Assembly (NCBI RefSeq): GCF_005049235.1
Contig: NZ_SUMD01000002.1
Span: 248,001 to 312,000, forward strand
DNA: 64,000 nucleotides
Reading direction: 5' to 3'
Source: Rhodococcus oryzae
GTDB lineage: Bacteria; Actinomycetota; Actinomycetes; Mycobacteriales; Mycobacteriaceae
The notes under the pieces were generated by a model. The model did not search any database, was not told the origin of the DNA, and worked only from the letters and a program-made list of their open reading frames with translations. Of this stretch, positions 26,921 to 35,214 are shown in pieces. Positions within the stretch are counted from its first letter, which is position 1, and every line of letters starts with the position of its first letter. Position numbers and translations under genes: made by a program.

Positions 26921-27969
26921 GCTGTTCTCCCACTTTCAAAGTTGAGGCAGTTGACGAGGCTGTTTTCGACGGTGTCGTTCAGGGCGTGGTCTGTGTAGTA
27001 GGCGGAGTGCGGACTGATCAGCACATTCGGCAGGCGCTGTAGCCGCACCAGGGCCTTGTTCTCGATGAGCTTTCTTCTGCAGTCGGCGTAGAAGACCCCT
27101 TCCTCTCCTTCGACGACATCGAGCGCCGCGCCGCCCAACCGGCCGCTCTCCAATGCGGAGAGGAGGGCCTCGGTATCGAGCAGCGGTCCGCGACCCGTGT
27201 TGACGATGTACGCGCCGTGCTTCATCTGGTCGATGCGTTGGCGATCGAGGAGATGGTGTGTGTCCGCGGTGAGTGGAGTGTGGAGCGTGACAATGTCGCT
27301 CTGCCGCAGCAGTTCATCGAGCGGAACGTAGTCGGCGGAGGCGTGAGGCCTGCTGTCATGTGCCAGCACGCGGCAGCCAAATCCCTCCAGCCGGTCGATG
27401 ACGGCTGTGCCGATGCGCCCTGTTCCGATCACCCCGACGGTCAAGTCGCGCAGCTCCCTGCCACGCGTGTCATTCAGCCGGTAATCATGCGTATCGGCAC
27501 GGCGGACAATTGATTTCGCGTGGCGTACGGCCATCAGCATCAACATCAGTGTGTAGTCGCCCACGCTGTCGGGCGAGTAGTCGACGTTGCCGACCGAGAT
27601 GCCGATGCTCGCCGCGAATTCCACGTCGATGTGGTTGTACCCGACGCTTCTGGTGGAGATGTACTCCACTCCTACTCGGCTCAGCGCCAGCAGCGTGGAA
27701 TTGGTGATCTGCGTCTTGTGACTCACGCTGATGCATCGGTTGCCACGCGCCAGTTCAGCGTTGGTTTCACTGACCGCTTCCTCGGTGATGCTTGGCGTTA
27801 GCCCGAGGCGGGTTCCCATCTCGCGGAACAAAACGGCTTCGTCGTGACCGCATCCGAAAACTCTGACCCCCGTGGTCGGGACGGCCGAGGGTGACGAATC
27901 GTCGAGCGCTCGGACGTGCCGCTCCGCGATCACTTCGCTGTCGATCAAACCCAGGTCGCTGTAGGACAT
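26917..27969 (-). CDS. vanH: VanH D-lactate dehydrogenase
   Basis: 350 aa from ATG 27969; the core VanH fold begins at VRVFGCGHDEAVLF, so the first 35 residues are an extension compared with the usual 322 aa and a later start is possible. NAD motif VGVIGTGRIGTAVIDRLEGF, ISTRSVGYNHID near the substrate arginine, AALDVVEGEE and catalytic histidine in ISPHSAYYT. It reduces pyruvate to D-lactate for the ligase. First gene of the vanH-ligase-vanX-C39-murG operon. Confidence 0.94.
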   Translation of the reverse strand: MSYSDLGLIDSEVIAERHVRALDDSSPSAVPTTGVRVFGCGHDEAVLFREMGTRLGLTPSITEEAVSETNAELARGNRCISVSHKTQITNSTLLALSRVGVEYISTRSVGYNHIDVEFAASIGISVGNVDYSPDSVGDYTLMLMLMAVRHAKSIVRRADTHDYRLNDTRGRELRDLTVGVIGTGRIGTAVIDRLEGFGCRVLAHDSRPHASADYVPLDELLRQSDIVTLHTPLTADTHHLLDRQRIDQMKHGAYIVNTGRGPLLDTEALLSALESGRLGGAALDVVEGEEGVFYADCRRKLIENKALVRLQRLPNVLISPHSAYYTDHALNDTVENSLVNCLNFESGRTA

Positions 27970-27983
27970 GCCGAAAGTCAAGA

Positions 27984-28034
27984 CAACGCGGTGTTGCCAG
28001 CGCGTATGCAATTTTCGATATGCGGACGATATGC
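27984..28034 (+). promoter_or_regulatory. Putative VanR site upstream of vanH (repeat copy 2)
   Basis: Matches the vanR promoter block at 40 of 51 positions on the same strand: TGTTGCCAGC at 27992-28001 and the 11-bp-spaced GATATGC pair at 28017-28034. It begins 15 bp upstream of the vanH ATG. Because vanH runs on the minus strand, the block is inverted relative to its gene, unlike copy 1. Confidence 0.6.
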
Positions 28035-28121
28035 CGCCCGTGGGGTTGCGTTCGGAAGCGGCATGCGCGGAACGAAACAGTGGCAAGATGTCCGCGCTGG
28101 CGCCGTAGCCTGAAGAAAGCT

Positions 28122-28146
28122 CGCGCTCACGAGTTATGTGAGCGCG
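28122..28146 (-). terminator. Hairpin after the NarL-type operon
   Basis: CGCGCTCAC and GTGAGCGCG form a perfect 9-bp stem with a 7-nt loop, 59 bp past the response-regulator stop. The strand downstream continues AGCTTTCTTC. Probable terminator. Confidence 0.55.
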
Positions 28147-28204
28147 GCGGGGGCTACGACAGCTGTGGGGGGTGCGGCAAACGGCGGCGGGAGCCTTTGC
28201 GGCG

Positions 28205-28852
28205 TCAGATGCGGCCCGTCTCGTGGGCCCACATGGCGACCTCGACGCGGTTTCGGGCGCCGAGCTTTCGCATGAGGCTGGCGAGGTGGGCTTTGACGGT
28301 GCTTGGGGTGATGTAGAGCTCGCTGGCGATCTCATTGTTGGTGCGGCCTTGGGCTACAGGCACGAGGACTTCCTCCTCGCGGGCGGTGAGCGGTTCTATC
28401 GGCCGCCTCGGTGGTGAGGGCTGTGCGTGAGCGAACGCTGCGAGCAGTCGGACAGTCACGCTGGGTGCGATCAGTGCGTCTCCGTCGGCGGCGGCGTGGA
28501 TGGCCTGGGTCAGCAGGGCGGGTCCGGCGTCCTTGAGCAGGAACCCGCGGGCGCCGGCTCTGAGCGCCCCGTGGACATACTCGTCGAGGTCGAAGGTGGT
28601 GATGACCACGATCGGCAGGGGGTCGGTGACGTCGGGGCCGGCGAGGCGGCGGGTGGCTTCGATGCCGTCCATCAGCGGCATTCGGATGTCGAATAGGCCG
28701 ACGTCGGGGCGCAGCTGGAGCGCCAGGCGGACTGCCTCGCGCCCGTCGGCGGCCGCGCCGACCACTTCGATGTCGGGTTGGGCGTCGAGCAGCATCGTCA
28801 GCCCGGTGCGCACGATGGGCTGGTCGTCGGCGATGAGGACCCTGATGCTCAT
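28205..28852 (-). CDS. NarL/LuxR-family response regulator
   Basis: 215 aa from ATG 28852, overlapping the kinase stop by ATGA. Receiver domain with D55 (VGLFDIRMPLMDGIEATRRL) and a C-terminal LuxR helix-turn-helix (LTAREEEVLVPVAQGRTNNE, STVKAHLASLMRKL). It is the partner of the kinase at 28849. The stimulus is unknown; possible targets are its own operon and the adjacent membrane protein gene. Confidence 0.93.
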   Translation of the reverse strand: MSIRVLIADDQPIVRTGLTMLLDAQPDIEVVGAAADGREAVRLALQLRPDVGLFDIRMPLMDGIEATRRLAGPDVTDPLPIVVITTFDLDEYVHGALRAGARGFLLKDAGPALLTQAIHAAADGDALIAPSVTVRLLAAFAHAQPSPPRRPIEPLTAREEEVLVPVAQGRTNNEIASELYITPSTVKAHLASLMRKLGARNRVEVAMWAHETGRI

Positions 28853-30000
28853 CGTGGCGTCCCGGTTCGGGGCAGGACCGCCTCTACCCGCCAGCCCCGC
28901 TCGGCGGCGGGGCCTGCGTGGAAGGTGCCGCCGAGCAGTGAGGCGCGTTCCCGCATGCCCACCAGGCCGTAGCCTGCTGGGGCGCGGCCGCCAGCGGCGG
29001 AGCCGTCGTCGTCGATGGTCAGCCGTACCCGGTCGGCGTCGCCTGTGACGGCGACGGTGACCTGGGTCGCGTGACGGGCGTGCCGTCGAGCGTTGGTGAT
29101 GGACTCCTGGGCCAGGCGGTAGATCGCGGCCCCGACCGCCGGGCTGAGGTCGTCGAACTCGCCGAATAGCGTCACCTCGACGCTGGGACGCGTCCGGCCA
29201 TCGGTGGCGAGCTGCTCGACCTCGGCCACGCCGGGCTGCGGCGCGAACTCGGTGTCCTGTGAGGCGCGGAGCACGCCGACGATGGCGCGCAGCTCGGTGA
29301 GTGTGCGGGTCGCTGCGTCCTCGATGACGGCCAGGGCCTCGACGGCGCGCTCGGGGTGGGAGGCCGCGATGGCACGTCCTGCTTGGGCCTGGATGGCGAT
29401 GCCCGAGACGTGGTGGGCGACGGTGTCGTGGAGCTCGCGAGCGAGCTGTTCGCGTTCGCGGGCCTTGGCTTGGTCGATGTCGCGGATGCGGATCTTCGCG
29501 CGATAGCGGATCGCGGCGCCGAGCGCGGCGGCGAACAGGAAGAACGCATATCCTGCGACCGCCTCCGCCAGGGTGGTGGGGTCGGCGCCGTGGGTGGTGA
29601 TGATGGCCAGCCAGAGCAGGATGACGCCGAGGCCGCTTGCGGCTTCCCGGCCGGAGCCCCACCGGAACAGGGCGTAGGCCAGGATCAGCACCGCGAGGGT
29701 GCTGTTCAGCAGGGTGCCTTGCGACCCGGTGAGAATTCTGACGATATCGACGATCGTCAACGTGCCGCAGGAGACCGCAACCGCGACGAGCGGGTGCGTG
29801 CGTCGCCACAGCAGGGGGCCGAGGACCGCGAGCACCGCGAGTAGCTGCAGCGGGAGTGGCGCCAGGTCCTGGCGAAGCACCACTTCCACCACCGACCAGC
29901 AGATCAGTACTGCGACCAAGGCCCAGTCCCGCGGCCCCCGGCCCGGGGCATTCGTGGGTCGAGGTTCGGCCCACAGCGAGCGGAGCGCGTTGGTGGCCAT
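28849..30000 (-). CDS. Sensor histidine kinase, NarL-partner type
   Basis: 383 aa. Five or six membrane helices span residues 25-165. The HisKA_3 motif AREREQLARELHDTVAHHVS has phospho-acceptor H191, and the HATPase end reads GYGLVGMRERASLLGGTF. Lacking a large extracytoplasmic domain, it probably senses a signal in or at the membrane. First gene of a two-gene operon with the response regulator. Confidence 0.92.
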   Translation of the reverse strand: MATNALRSLWAEPRPTNAPGRGPRDWALVAVLICWSVVEVVLRQDLAPLPLQLLAVLAVLGPLLWRRTHPLVAVAVSCGTLTIVDIVRILTGSQGTLLNSTLAVLILAYALFRWGSGREAASGLGVILLWLAIITTHGADPTTLAEAVAGYAFFLFAAALGAAIRYRAKIRIRDIDQAKAREREQLARELHDTVAHHVSGIAIQAQAGRAIAASHPERAVEALAVIEDAATRTLTELRAIVGVLRASQDTEFAPQPGVAEVEQLATDGRTRPSVEVTLFGEFDDLSPAVGAAIYRLAQESITNARRHARHATQVTVAVTGDADRVRLTIDDDGSAAGGRAPAGYGLVGMRERASLLGGTFHAGPAAERGWRVEAVLPRTGTPR

Positions 30001-30159
30001 CTGATCAGCCTAGGCAGACCGCGTGCTCGGTGCCTCCGCCGAAAGTACAAGAGCTCGGCTGTGCCAACGGCCAGGTCGAATCAGGCTCCGGGGCTAATGT
30101 GCCCGCCGCCGGCATCCGTGAAGGTGAAAGCACCCACCCAATCAAGCCAAGGAGCATTG

Positions 30160-30684
30160 ATGAGAACGCCTCAATCCCACACCGCACCAGAGAATCCGCC
30201 GTCCCAGAACGCGCTGGAAGATCTGCGCATGCCCGTGCAGGCCAAACTCGCAGCAGCATGGACCAGCTTCATGTTCCTCTACATCTACGTCGACTACCTC
30301 GCCCTGTACAAGCCCGGCTTCCTCGACGACCTCCTGGCCGGCATCGTCCACGAGTTCGACATCGGTCCAACCTTTGTCGCCATTGCGCTCACGCTCATGG
30401 CCATCCCGATCCTCATGATCCTGCTCTCCGCGACACTGCCCGCCCGTGTCAACCGCACCATCAACCTCGTCGTAGCAACGCTCTACATCCCCGTCTCGAT
30501 GTTCAACGCGGCAGGGGAGTCCTGGACCTACTTCTACTTCTACGGCCTCTCCATCGGACTCGAGTTGCTGCTCCTGGCCTTCATCCTGCGCTCCGCCTGG
30601 ACCTGGCCACGCCGCACCGCATCACCGGCGACCCTGGCAGCCAGCCTCGACAGCGAGCCACTCCGCACGCCGCCGCAGGCGTGA
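30160..30684 (+). CDS. Four-helix membrane protein (DUF6326-like)
   Basis: 174 aa from ATG 30160 with AAGGAG 6 nt upstream. A 35-residue cytoplasmic start is followed by about four membrane helices, the first being WTSFMFLYIYVDYLALYKPG. The FLYIYVDYLALYKPGFLDDL segment resembles the DUF6326 family, which often neighbours NarL-type two-component pairs. It is divergent from the kinase gene. Function unknown. Confidence 0.7.
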   Translation: MRTPQSHTAPENPPSQNALEDLRMPVQAKLAAAWTSFMFLYIYVDYLALYKPGFLDDLLAGIVHEFDIGPTFVAIALTLMAIPILMILLSATLPARVNRTINLVVATLYIPVSMFNAAGESWTYFYFYGLSIGLELLLLAFILRSAWTWPRRTASPATLAASLDSEPLRTPPQA

Positions 30685-30922
30685 CTGCCCGCCCCGCGCC
30701 CGACCATCCTTCGCTCGCTCCACCCGCGGGCACGGTCACCTGCCTCAGCGTTCGCTGATGTCTACGGTCAACTGGCGTCAGGTGTCGGGCGAGGAGTACT
30801 GCCGGATCCCTGCAGTGTCCGGACAAGAAAGCGTCGTGTTCCTGGTGTGGGACTGACGGTCGCCGCCTTCACTCCATCTGGCTCCAGGGGCGTGTCTTCA
30901 GCAACCCGACCATAATCGAGTC

Positions 30923-31432
30923 ATGAGTGTCCCCGCGCCTGAAGCCCCCTCGTTCGAGCATGTCGACTTCGAGGCACTCGATTCGTTCCGTTTCCCGGAC
31001 GGCGGCGGGTACCCCCAGAGCTACCGCGAGTTTGTTCGCTCCTGCGGCTGGGCCCGCACGTTCGGCCTGTGGCTCATCTACCCGCCCGTGCAACCCGGTT
31101 TCGCAGACGGGCGGGCCCGTGCAGCGAACCTCACCGAGCACTTCCACACGGTCTTCCGCGACGGCGAAGAGGAGGAATTCGACTGGATGATCGAGCCCGA
31201 CGGTAGCTGGGACCTCGCCGAACGACTCGAAGTCTTCGGCTGGAGCGAGAACGGCGACCTTCTCCTCTGGGACGTCGCAAGCCGCAATGCCGACGAGGAG
31301 TTTCCGGTGTGGGAATCGCGCGGCATGAACACCCTCCACCTGCTCGGCTCGAGCCTTGACGAGGCGCTTCTCAAGCTGCGCGAGCGCTCCGAGGCCCAGG
31401 TCATTGAGCCGCTGAGACCTGCCCGTCTCTGA
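30923..31432 (+). CDS. SMI1/KNR4 (SUKH) domain protein
   Basis: 169 aa, acidic. The SUKH pattern is DFEALDSFRFPDGGGYPQSY, FVRSCGWARTFGLWLIY and, at the C-terminal end, FGWSENGDLLLWDVASRNAD. SUKH proteins are commonly immunity proteins of polymorphic toxins, but here no toxin gene adjoins. It opens a run of small acidic orphan proteins. Confidence 0.75.
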   Translation: MSVPAPEAPSFEHVDFEALDSFRFPDGGGYPQSYREFVRSCGWARTFGLWLIYPPVQPGFADGRARAANLTEHFHTVFRDGEEEEFDWMIEPDGSWDLAERLEVFGWSENGDLLLWDVASRNADEEFPVWESRGMNTLHLLGSSLDEALLKLRERSEAQVIEPLRPARL

Positions 31433-31464
31433 CCCACAGCTCATCCGGATCCGCTCGAGGCTGA

Positions 31465-31740
31465 GATCCGCCGGGACGCACGGCTTGCCGGCGCGCCCGT
31501 AGGCGTTCAGGGAGTGCTCGAAGTACCCGGATGCCCAGTTTCGGTCAGACGCAGCCCGTCGTCGTCGGTGACCCGCAACTGTGCGCCGGAGAGCGCGACG
31601 AACCGGAGTGCTCTTCGATCTGCCGGGTTGCTGAATCCTTATGGCCGCACTGGGAGCCATGCCCGCACCGCGGTACGCCGATCCCCCTGGCGGCGTTCAT
31701 GAACCGCGCGTCGCACTCGCGAGTTCGGGTCGAGATGGCG
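31465..31740. pseudogene. Relics of a formamidopyrimidine-DNA glycosylase (Fpg/Nei), inverted halves
   Basis: Minus strand 31530-31465 encodes GYFEHSLNAYGRAGKPCV, like the stretch just before the zinc finger of Fpg/Nei glycosylases. Plus strand 31650-31730 encodes EPCPHRGTPIPLAAFMNRAS, like the finger itself, with cysteines already lost. The pieces face each other on opposite strands and neither sits in an intact gene. This reads as a decayed, rearranged gene; the assignment rests on short motifs. Confidence 0.4.
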
Positions 31741-31895
31741 AGACCGCATGGATCGTCATCCATGCCCCGCATTCGGCGGTTGAGCACTACACAGGCGTCC
31801 TGATGGAGGTGGCACTGAGCCATGGCCTGATGCTCTGGGATCCGCAGCGAGGTGCCGTCTGGGGTAATCGACGACCGCCGAAGTTGTCGGCCTAG
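31735..31895 (+). pseudogene. C-terminal fragment of an unknown protein
   Basis: The frame ending ETAWIVIHAPHSAVEHYTGV and continuing to LSHGLMLWDPQRGAVW looks like the tail of a small cytoplasmic protein whose N-terminus is missing. The in-frame ATG at 31641 would start inside the Fpg-like relic. No further gene lies between here and 32032. Confidence 0.4.
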
Positions 31896-32031
31896 CCTCG
31901 GCCGAACTCGCCGGCCGACGGGGATGTTGCGTGGAGCCGTCTCGGTAGCCCGCACCGTGCGAACAGGGCATCGTCCGCGACCGTCATTGTCTTCCTTGCG
32001 GAGGGACACGCGACGACACAGTATTCCGGGC

Positions 32032-32532
32032 ATGGGATTCTCGCTGATCTTCGTCCGCGTCCAGGGAGACGAGCAGCGCGACGCGGATCGCGATGCCGTC
32101 GCCGCCTTCCTCGAGGCGCGCGGCCTGCGCGCGGTGGACAGCGACGGCCAAGGTTCGCTTCTCGTCGATGCGGACGGGCAGGCGCTCTCGTTCGACGGCC
32201 ACTGGACCGACCTGTACCTCGACCCGCTCGATCAGGAGGGGCCGCTGAGCGGTGGGATCGATCACGCCTCGTTGTCGGAGGAGGAGACGACGTTCATCTA
32301 TGAGCTGTGCGTCGCGGCGGGGTTCCTCATCGTCAATCCGCAGGGCAACCCGACCTATGTCGTCCCCGGCGCCAACCATGTCCCGGGAGACGTTCCGGAT
32401 CCGCAGGACATGGACTGGGTGAACAGCGCTGCCGAGCTGCGGCAGGCGCTCGCCGGCAACTTCGACGACTTCCGTGATTGGCATGACCGCGTGGTCGCGC
32501 AGTACGCGGACGGGCGGGCCGACGGCGAGTAG
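32032..32532 (+). CDS. Unknown acidic protein, 166 aa
   Basis: ATG at 32032 (MGFSLIFVRVQGDEQRDADR). Cytoplasmic, acidic, no membrane helix. A conserved-looking middle FIYELCVAAGFLIVNPQGNP is followed by a Trp/Asp-rich C-terminus. It resembles orphan immunity-type proteins in size and charge, but I recognise no family. The gene at 32607 follows in the same direction. Confidence 0.65.
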   Translation: MGFSLIFVRVQGDEQRDADRDAVAAFLEARGLRAVDSDGQGSLLVDADGQALSFDGHWTDLYLDPLDQEGPLSGGIDHASLSEEETTFIYELCVAAGFLIVNPQGNPTYVVPGANHVPGDVPDPQDMDWVNSAAELRQALAGNFDDFRDWHDRVVAQYADGRADGE

Positions 32533-32606
32533 CGCGCGCCAACCCGGCGGCGCACGGCGGCTACTCGATCCGGGGAACCGCCGTCCCCGGTCGCTAGGCT
32601 GTCGCG

Positions 32607-33095
32607 ATGTCGATGAACTTCATGCTGGGCTTCGTGCCGAACACCGACCTTTCGGCCTTCGGAGCTGACGCCGAATCGACCATCGACTTCGACGAAGCGA
32701 GCCGCAGCACCGCGGCCGGCCCGTCGGCCGCGCAGGTCGGCGCGCACGTGGTGCTCGTGGATCCCGGTCTCGATCTCCAGCAACTTCCGCGGCTCTCCGA
32801 GCCGCCCGCGGGAACGGTGCTCGTCACCCTCGGTGGCACGAGCGACGTCTATGTGGTCCGGTCGTTTGGCGATGACCCCCGCCTCCGAGTACTCGCCGAG
32901 CGCGAGGTCGCCGAAGACCTCGGCGCCCCGATCGACGCTGAGGCGGTATTCGAGACCGAGGACGACCCGGAGGACGCGCACCTGGAGTTCGTCTGTCGCC
33001 TCGCCAGGATCACGGTCGAGGAGCTGTGGAACCTCGAGTGGGCGCCGCTCTCCTCGGGCAGGGGCGGGTTCTTCGGCCGTCTCTTCGGTCGCTGA
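32607..33095 (+). CDS. Unknown acidic protein, 162 aa
   Basis: Begins MSMNFMLGFVPNTDLSAFGA. Mixed alpha/beta, strongly acidic, with TVLVTLGGTSDVYVVRSFGD and a C-terminal GGFFGRLFGR. It is 74 bp downstream of the gene at 32032 and may be co-transcribed. No family recognised; probably part of the same orphan cluster as the SUKH gene. Confidence 0.65.
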   Translation: MSMNFMLGFVPNTDLSAFGADAESTIDFDEASRSTAAGPSAAQVGAHVVLVDPGLDLQQLPRLSEPPAGTVLVTLGGTSDVYVVRSFGDDPRLRVLAEREVAEDLGAPIDAEAVFETEDDPEDAHLEFVCRLARITVEELWNLEWAPLSSGRGGFFGRLFGR

Positions 33096-33317
33096 GGCTC
33101 AGTTCGGATCGCGCTGAGTCACCCGGCCGGCGTCTGCCCGCGGTAGTCGCGCGAGGCGGCGATCACCTGTGCGCTCAGCTCGCTCAGCTCTGCGAGTCGA
33201 TCGCCTCTGCTGCCCCGGAAATCTGGGGCAACCCGAACCAGTGGAATCTCCTCATTTCTCACACGGTGAACGTTAGTGTGCGTAACGCCCCAACGAGGGG
33301 CCGAACAGGAGACCAAG

Positions 33318-33800
33318 ATGACTGCAAGCAGGACATTCCTTCGCCGAATCGGCTGGGGTGCATCGGGTTTGATGATGGTGGCCGCGGCGGTCGGCATGTC
33401 CGTCCCGTCCGCGTCGGCGGCCACGTCCCCTGACGGCAGGCTGTCCTTGGATGTCTTCCCGCCGCCCGGCGGATACGTCGTGGGCGTGAGGGCGGACATC
33501 ACAGTGGAGGGGGTCGGCGGCTCGATGTTCCCCGTCCTCCCCCAGTCATGGGTGACCCTCAGCGACAACGGAACCTGCGTCTACTCCTTTTGGCCAGGCC
33601 AGGCCCCCTCGGGATTCAGCTACCTGTCGTGGGTACCGACCACGGCCGGTACCCACACGATCAGTATCACCCACTACGGCACAACGGTGTCGGAGACCGT
33701 CACGGTCAATCCGGCCCCCGACGGCACCCCGGTGCCGACTCAGGAGACCCCGGGATGCTCGAACGTCGGTAGCATCGATACCGGCAGCCTCGGATCCTGA
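33318..33800 (+). CDS. Secreted Ig-like domain protein, 160 aa
   Basis: ATG at 33318 with AGGAG 7 nt upstream. Sec signal peptide (RRIGWGASGLMMVAAAVGMS up to PSASAA), then a beta-rich domain: VVGVRADITVEGVGGSMFPV, a Cys (GTCVYSF) that may pair with a late one (PGCSNV), and AGTHTISITHYGTTVSETVT, an Ig/invasin-like ending. Exported; role unknown. Confidence 0.7.
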   Translation: MTASRTFLRRIGWGASGLMMVAAAVGMSVPSASAATSPDGRLSLDVFPPPGGYVVGVRADITVEGVGGSMFPVLPQSWVTLSDNGTCVYSFWPGQAPSGFSYLSWVPTTAGTHTISITHYGTTVSETVTVNPAPDGTPVPTQETPGCSNVGSIDTGSLGS

Positions 33801-34131
33801 TCGCCCGGTCCTCGAGCAGGAGCAGCGCATGAGCACAAGCAGCATGGCTGCCTGCTGAATCGGCGGGGGTGCAGTGTTGATCGATAGAGGCGGCCGCCAC
33901 ACCGGCGAGCACATCGACCGGACGGTTCCCCAGGTGATGCATTCCCGTGGGAGCGGGTGACCTTCTGTGACAACGGGACCTAGCCCGGGAGCTCGTTCCG
34001 AAAACCGCAGGCCGATCGGACAAAGTAGATCCGGAACCTACGCCCAGGCGGCGCGGCTTTCGGTCGCGTGTCCCCGGAAGATGCTGGCGCTGCGTGATTT
34101 CCGGGCCGTCGCGGCTAGGCAGCGATTTGCG
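33801..34131. other. Gene-free interval between convergent secreted-protein genes
   Basis: 330 bp between two genes that point toward each other. I see only short unconvincing frames and no clear hairpin. Confidence 0.5.
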
Positions 34132-34674
34132 TCAGGGGACGACCACTTCCGTCGATACCGGAATGCTCGGGCGGTCGGTCCGCATGGTGAGCTGGACCCG
34201 TCCCGGGCCGGTACCCACATGCATGAGCATCGGCCGGGTACTCGTGTTGCCGGCGGGTACGTACTTACTCACTGTGCCGCTTTGGCCGGTGTCGAGGTTC
34301 CGCCAATCGACGATCGCAGTTACGTCGCAGGCCAGGATGGTCGGCGCCCACTCCCCCAGCGGTGAGAAGCCCTGCGCGATTCGCATTTCGACGGAATGGA
34401 CGGCCCCTCGAGCCTCGGAGTATTGCCACAGGGGTCCGTCGAACGCAGTTCCGGAGGCGGTCAGCATGCCGGCGCAGATGCCATTTCCCAGCGTCCACAC
34501 CGGGGCCAGTCCGACGTTTGCCTGGGCACACGATCGCGGTTCTGTGTTCGACCACCCGAGCTGGCAGGGATTGGCCGCGTCGGTGGCGCCGGCTACGCCC
34601 GGCGCCGCAACGAACATCGCTGCGCCGATGAGTCCGGTAACTGCGGCCGAAACAGATCGATGTGAAATTGACAT
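34132..34674 (-). CDS. Secreted protein, 180 aa
   Basis: Start taken at ATG 34674 (MSISHRSVSAAVTGLIGAAM); ATGs 13 and 14 codons upstream would precede the signal peptide. Signal sequence to about residue 30 (GVAGA), then a mature domain with three or four cysteines (NPCQLGW, SCAQANVG, ICAGML, LACDVT). Soluble exported protein, family not recognised. Confidence 0.65.
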   Translation of the reverse strand: MSISHRSVSAAVTGLIGAAMFVAAPGVAGATDAANPCQLGWSNTEPRSCAQANVGLAPVWTLGNGICAGMLTASGTAFDGPLWQYSEARGAVHSVEMRIAQGFSPLGEWAPTILACDVTAIVDWRNLDTGQSGTVSKYVPAGNTSTRPMLMHVGTGPGRVQLTMRTDRPSIPVSTEVVVP

Positions 34675-34732
34675 GTCTTGATAATCGTGCGGTGCTCCGT
34701 GTTCATTACGCATCAACCCCGTAATGCTGGGG

Positions 34733-35197
34733 TCACCGCCTGAACCAGCGGCGCTTCGGAGTAGATCGAGCCAGCTCCATTGCCACGTCGATGAAGGACA
34801 CCACGTTCTCTTCTAGGCCGTTGTCCACACGCTTGAACGCTTTGCCGATGGGGTCTGCGAATGTTCCGCCGGGGAGTTCGACGCCGGGCCATCCGCTGAG
34901 CTGGGCGGGCGGCTCAACCCATCGCGCATCAGCGTGGCGAACGAGGAGTTCGCCGAGATAGCTGCCGAACTTGAAGACGAGTTCCGCGAGGTCGTTGCTT
35001 CCGCCCTCTTGATCACGAACCTCCCCGAGGTACATATCGATGTCGCGGGTCGATGCGATGGTGAAGGGAAGGCTGTGACCGGTGTTGGCGCGAACGGAAT
35101 CCGAGCATGCATTCGCGAGAAGGGGCATGTTCGCCACGGTCGGGGGCACGGGGAGTCGCAGGGGGCGACCGGAGTCCGCGTCTGGGACAGAAACCAC
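34733..35197 (-). CDS. Unknown acidic cytoplasmic protein, 154 aa
   Basis: GTG start at 35197, 17 bp after the hydrolase stop, so probably in the same transcript. Core: STRDIDMYLGEVRDQEGGSN, LVFKFGSYLGELLVRHADAR, then a Trp-rich stretch and DPIGKAFKRVDNGLEENVVS. The Gly-Leu/acidic pattern is like small immunity or DUF3806-type proteins, but I cannot name a family. Confidence 0.6.
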   Translation of the reverse strand: MVSVPDADSGRPLRLPVPPTVANMPLLANACSDSVRANTGHSLPFTIASTRDIDMYLGEVRDQEGGSNDLAELVFKFGSYLGELLVRHADARWVEPPAQLSGWPGVELPGGTFADPIGKAFKRVDNGLEENVVSFIDVAMELARSTPKRRWFRR

Positions 35198-35214
35198 GAG
35201 TCGAAGCTACCTGG

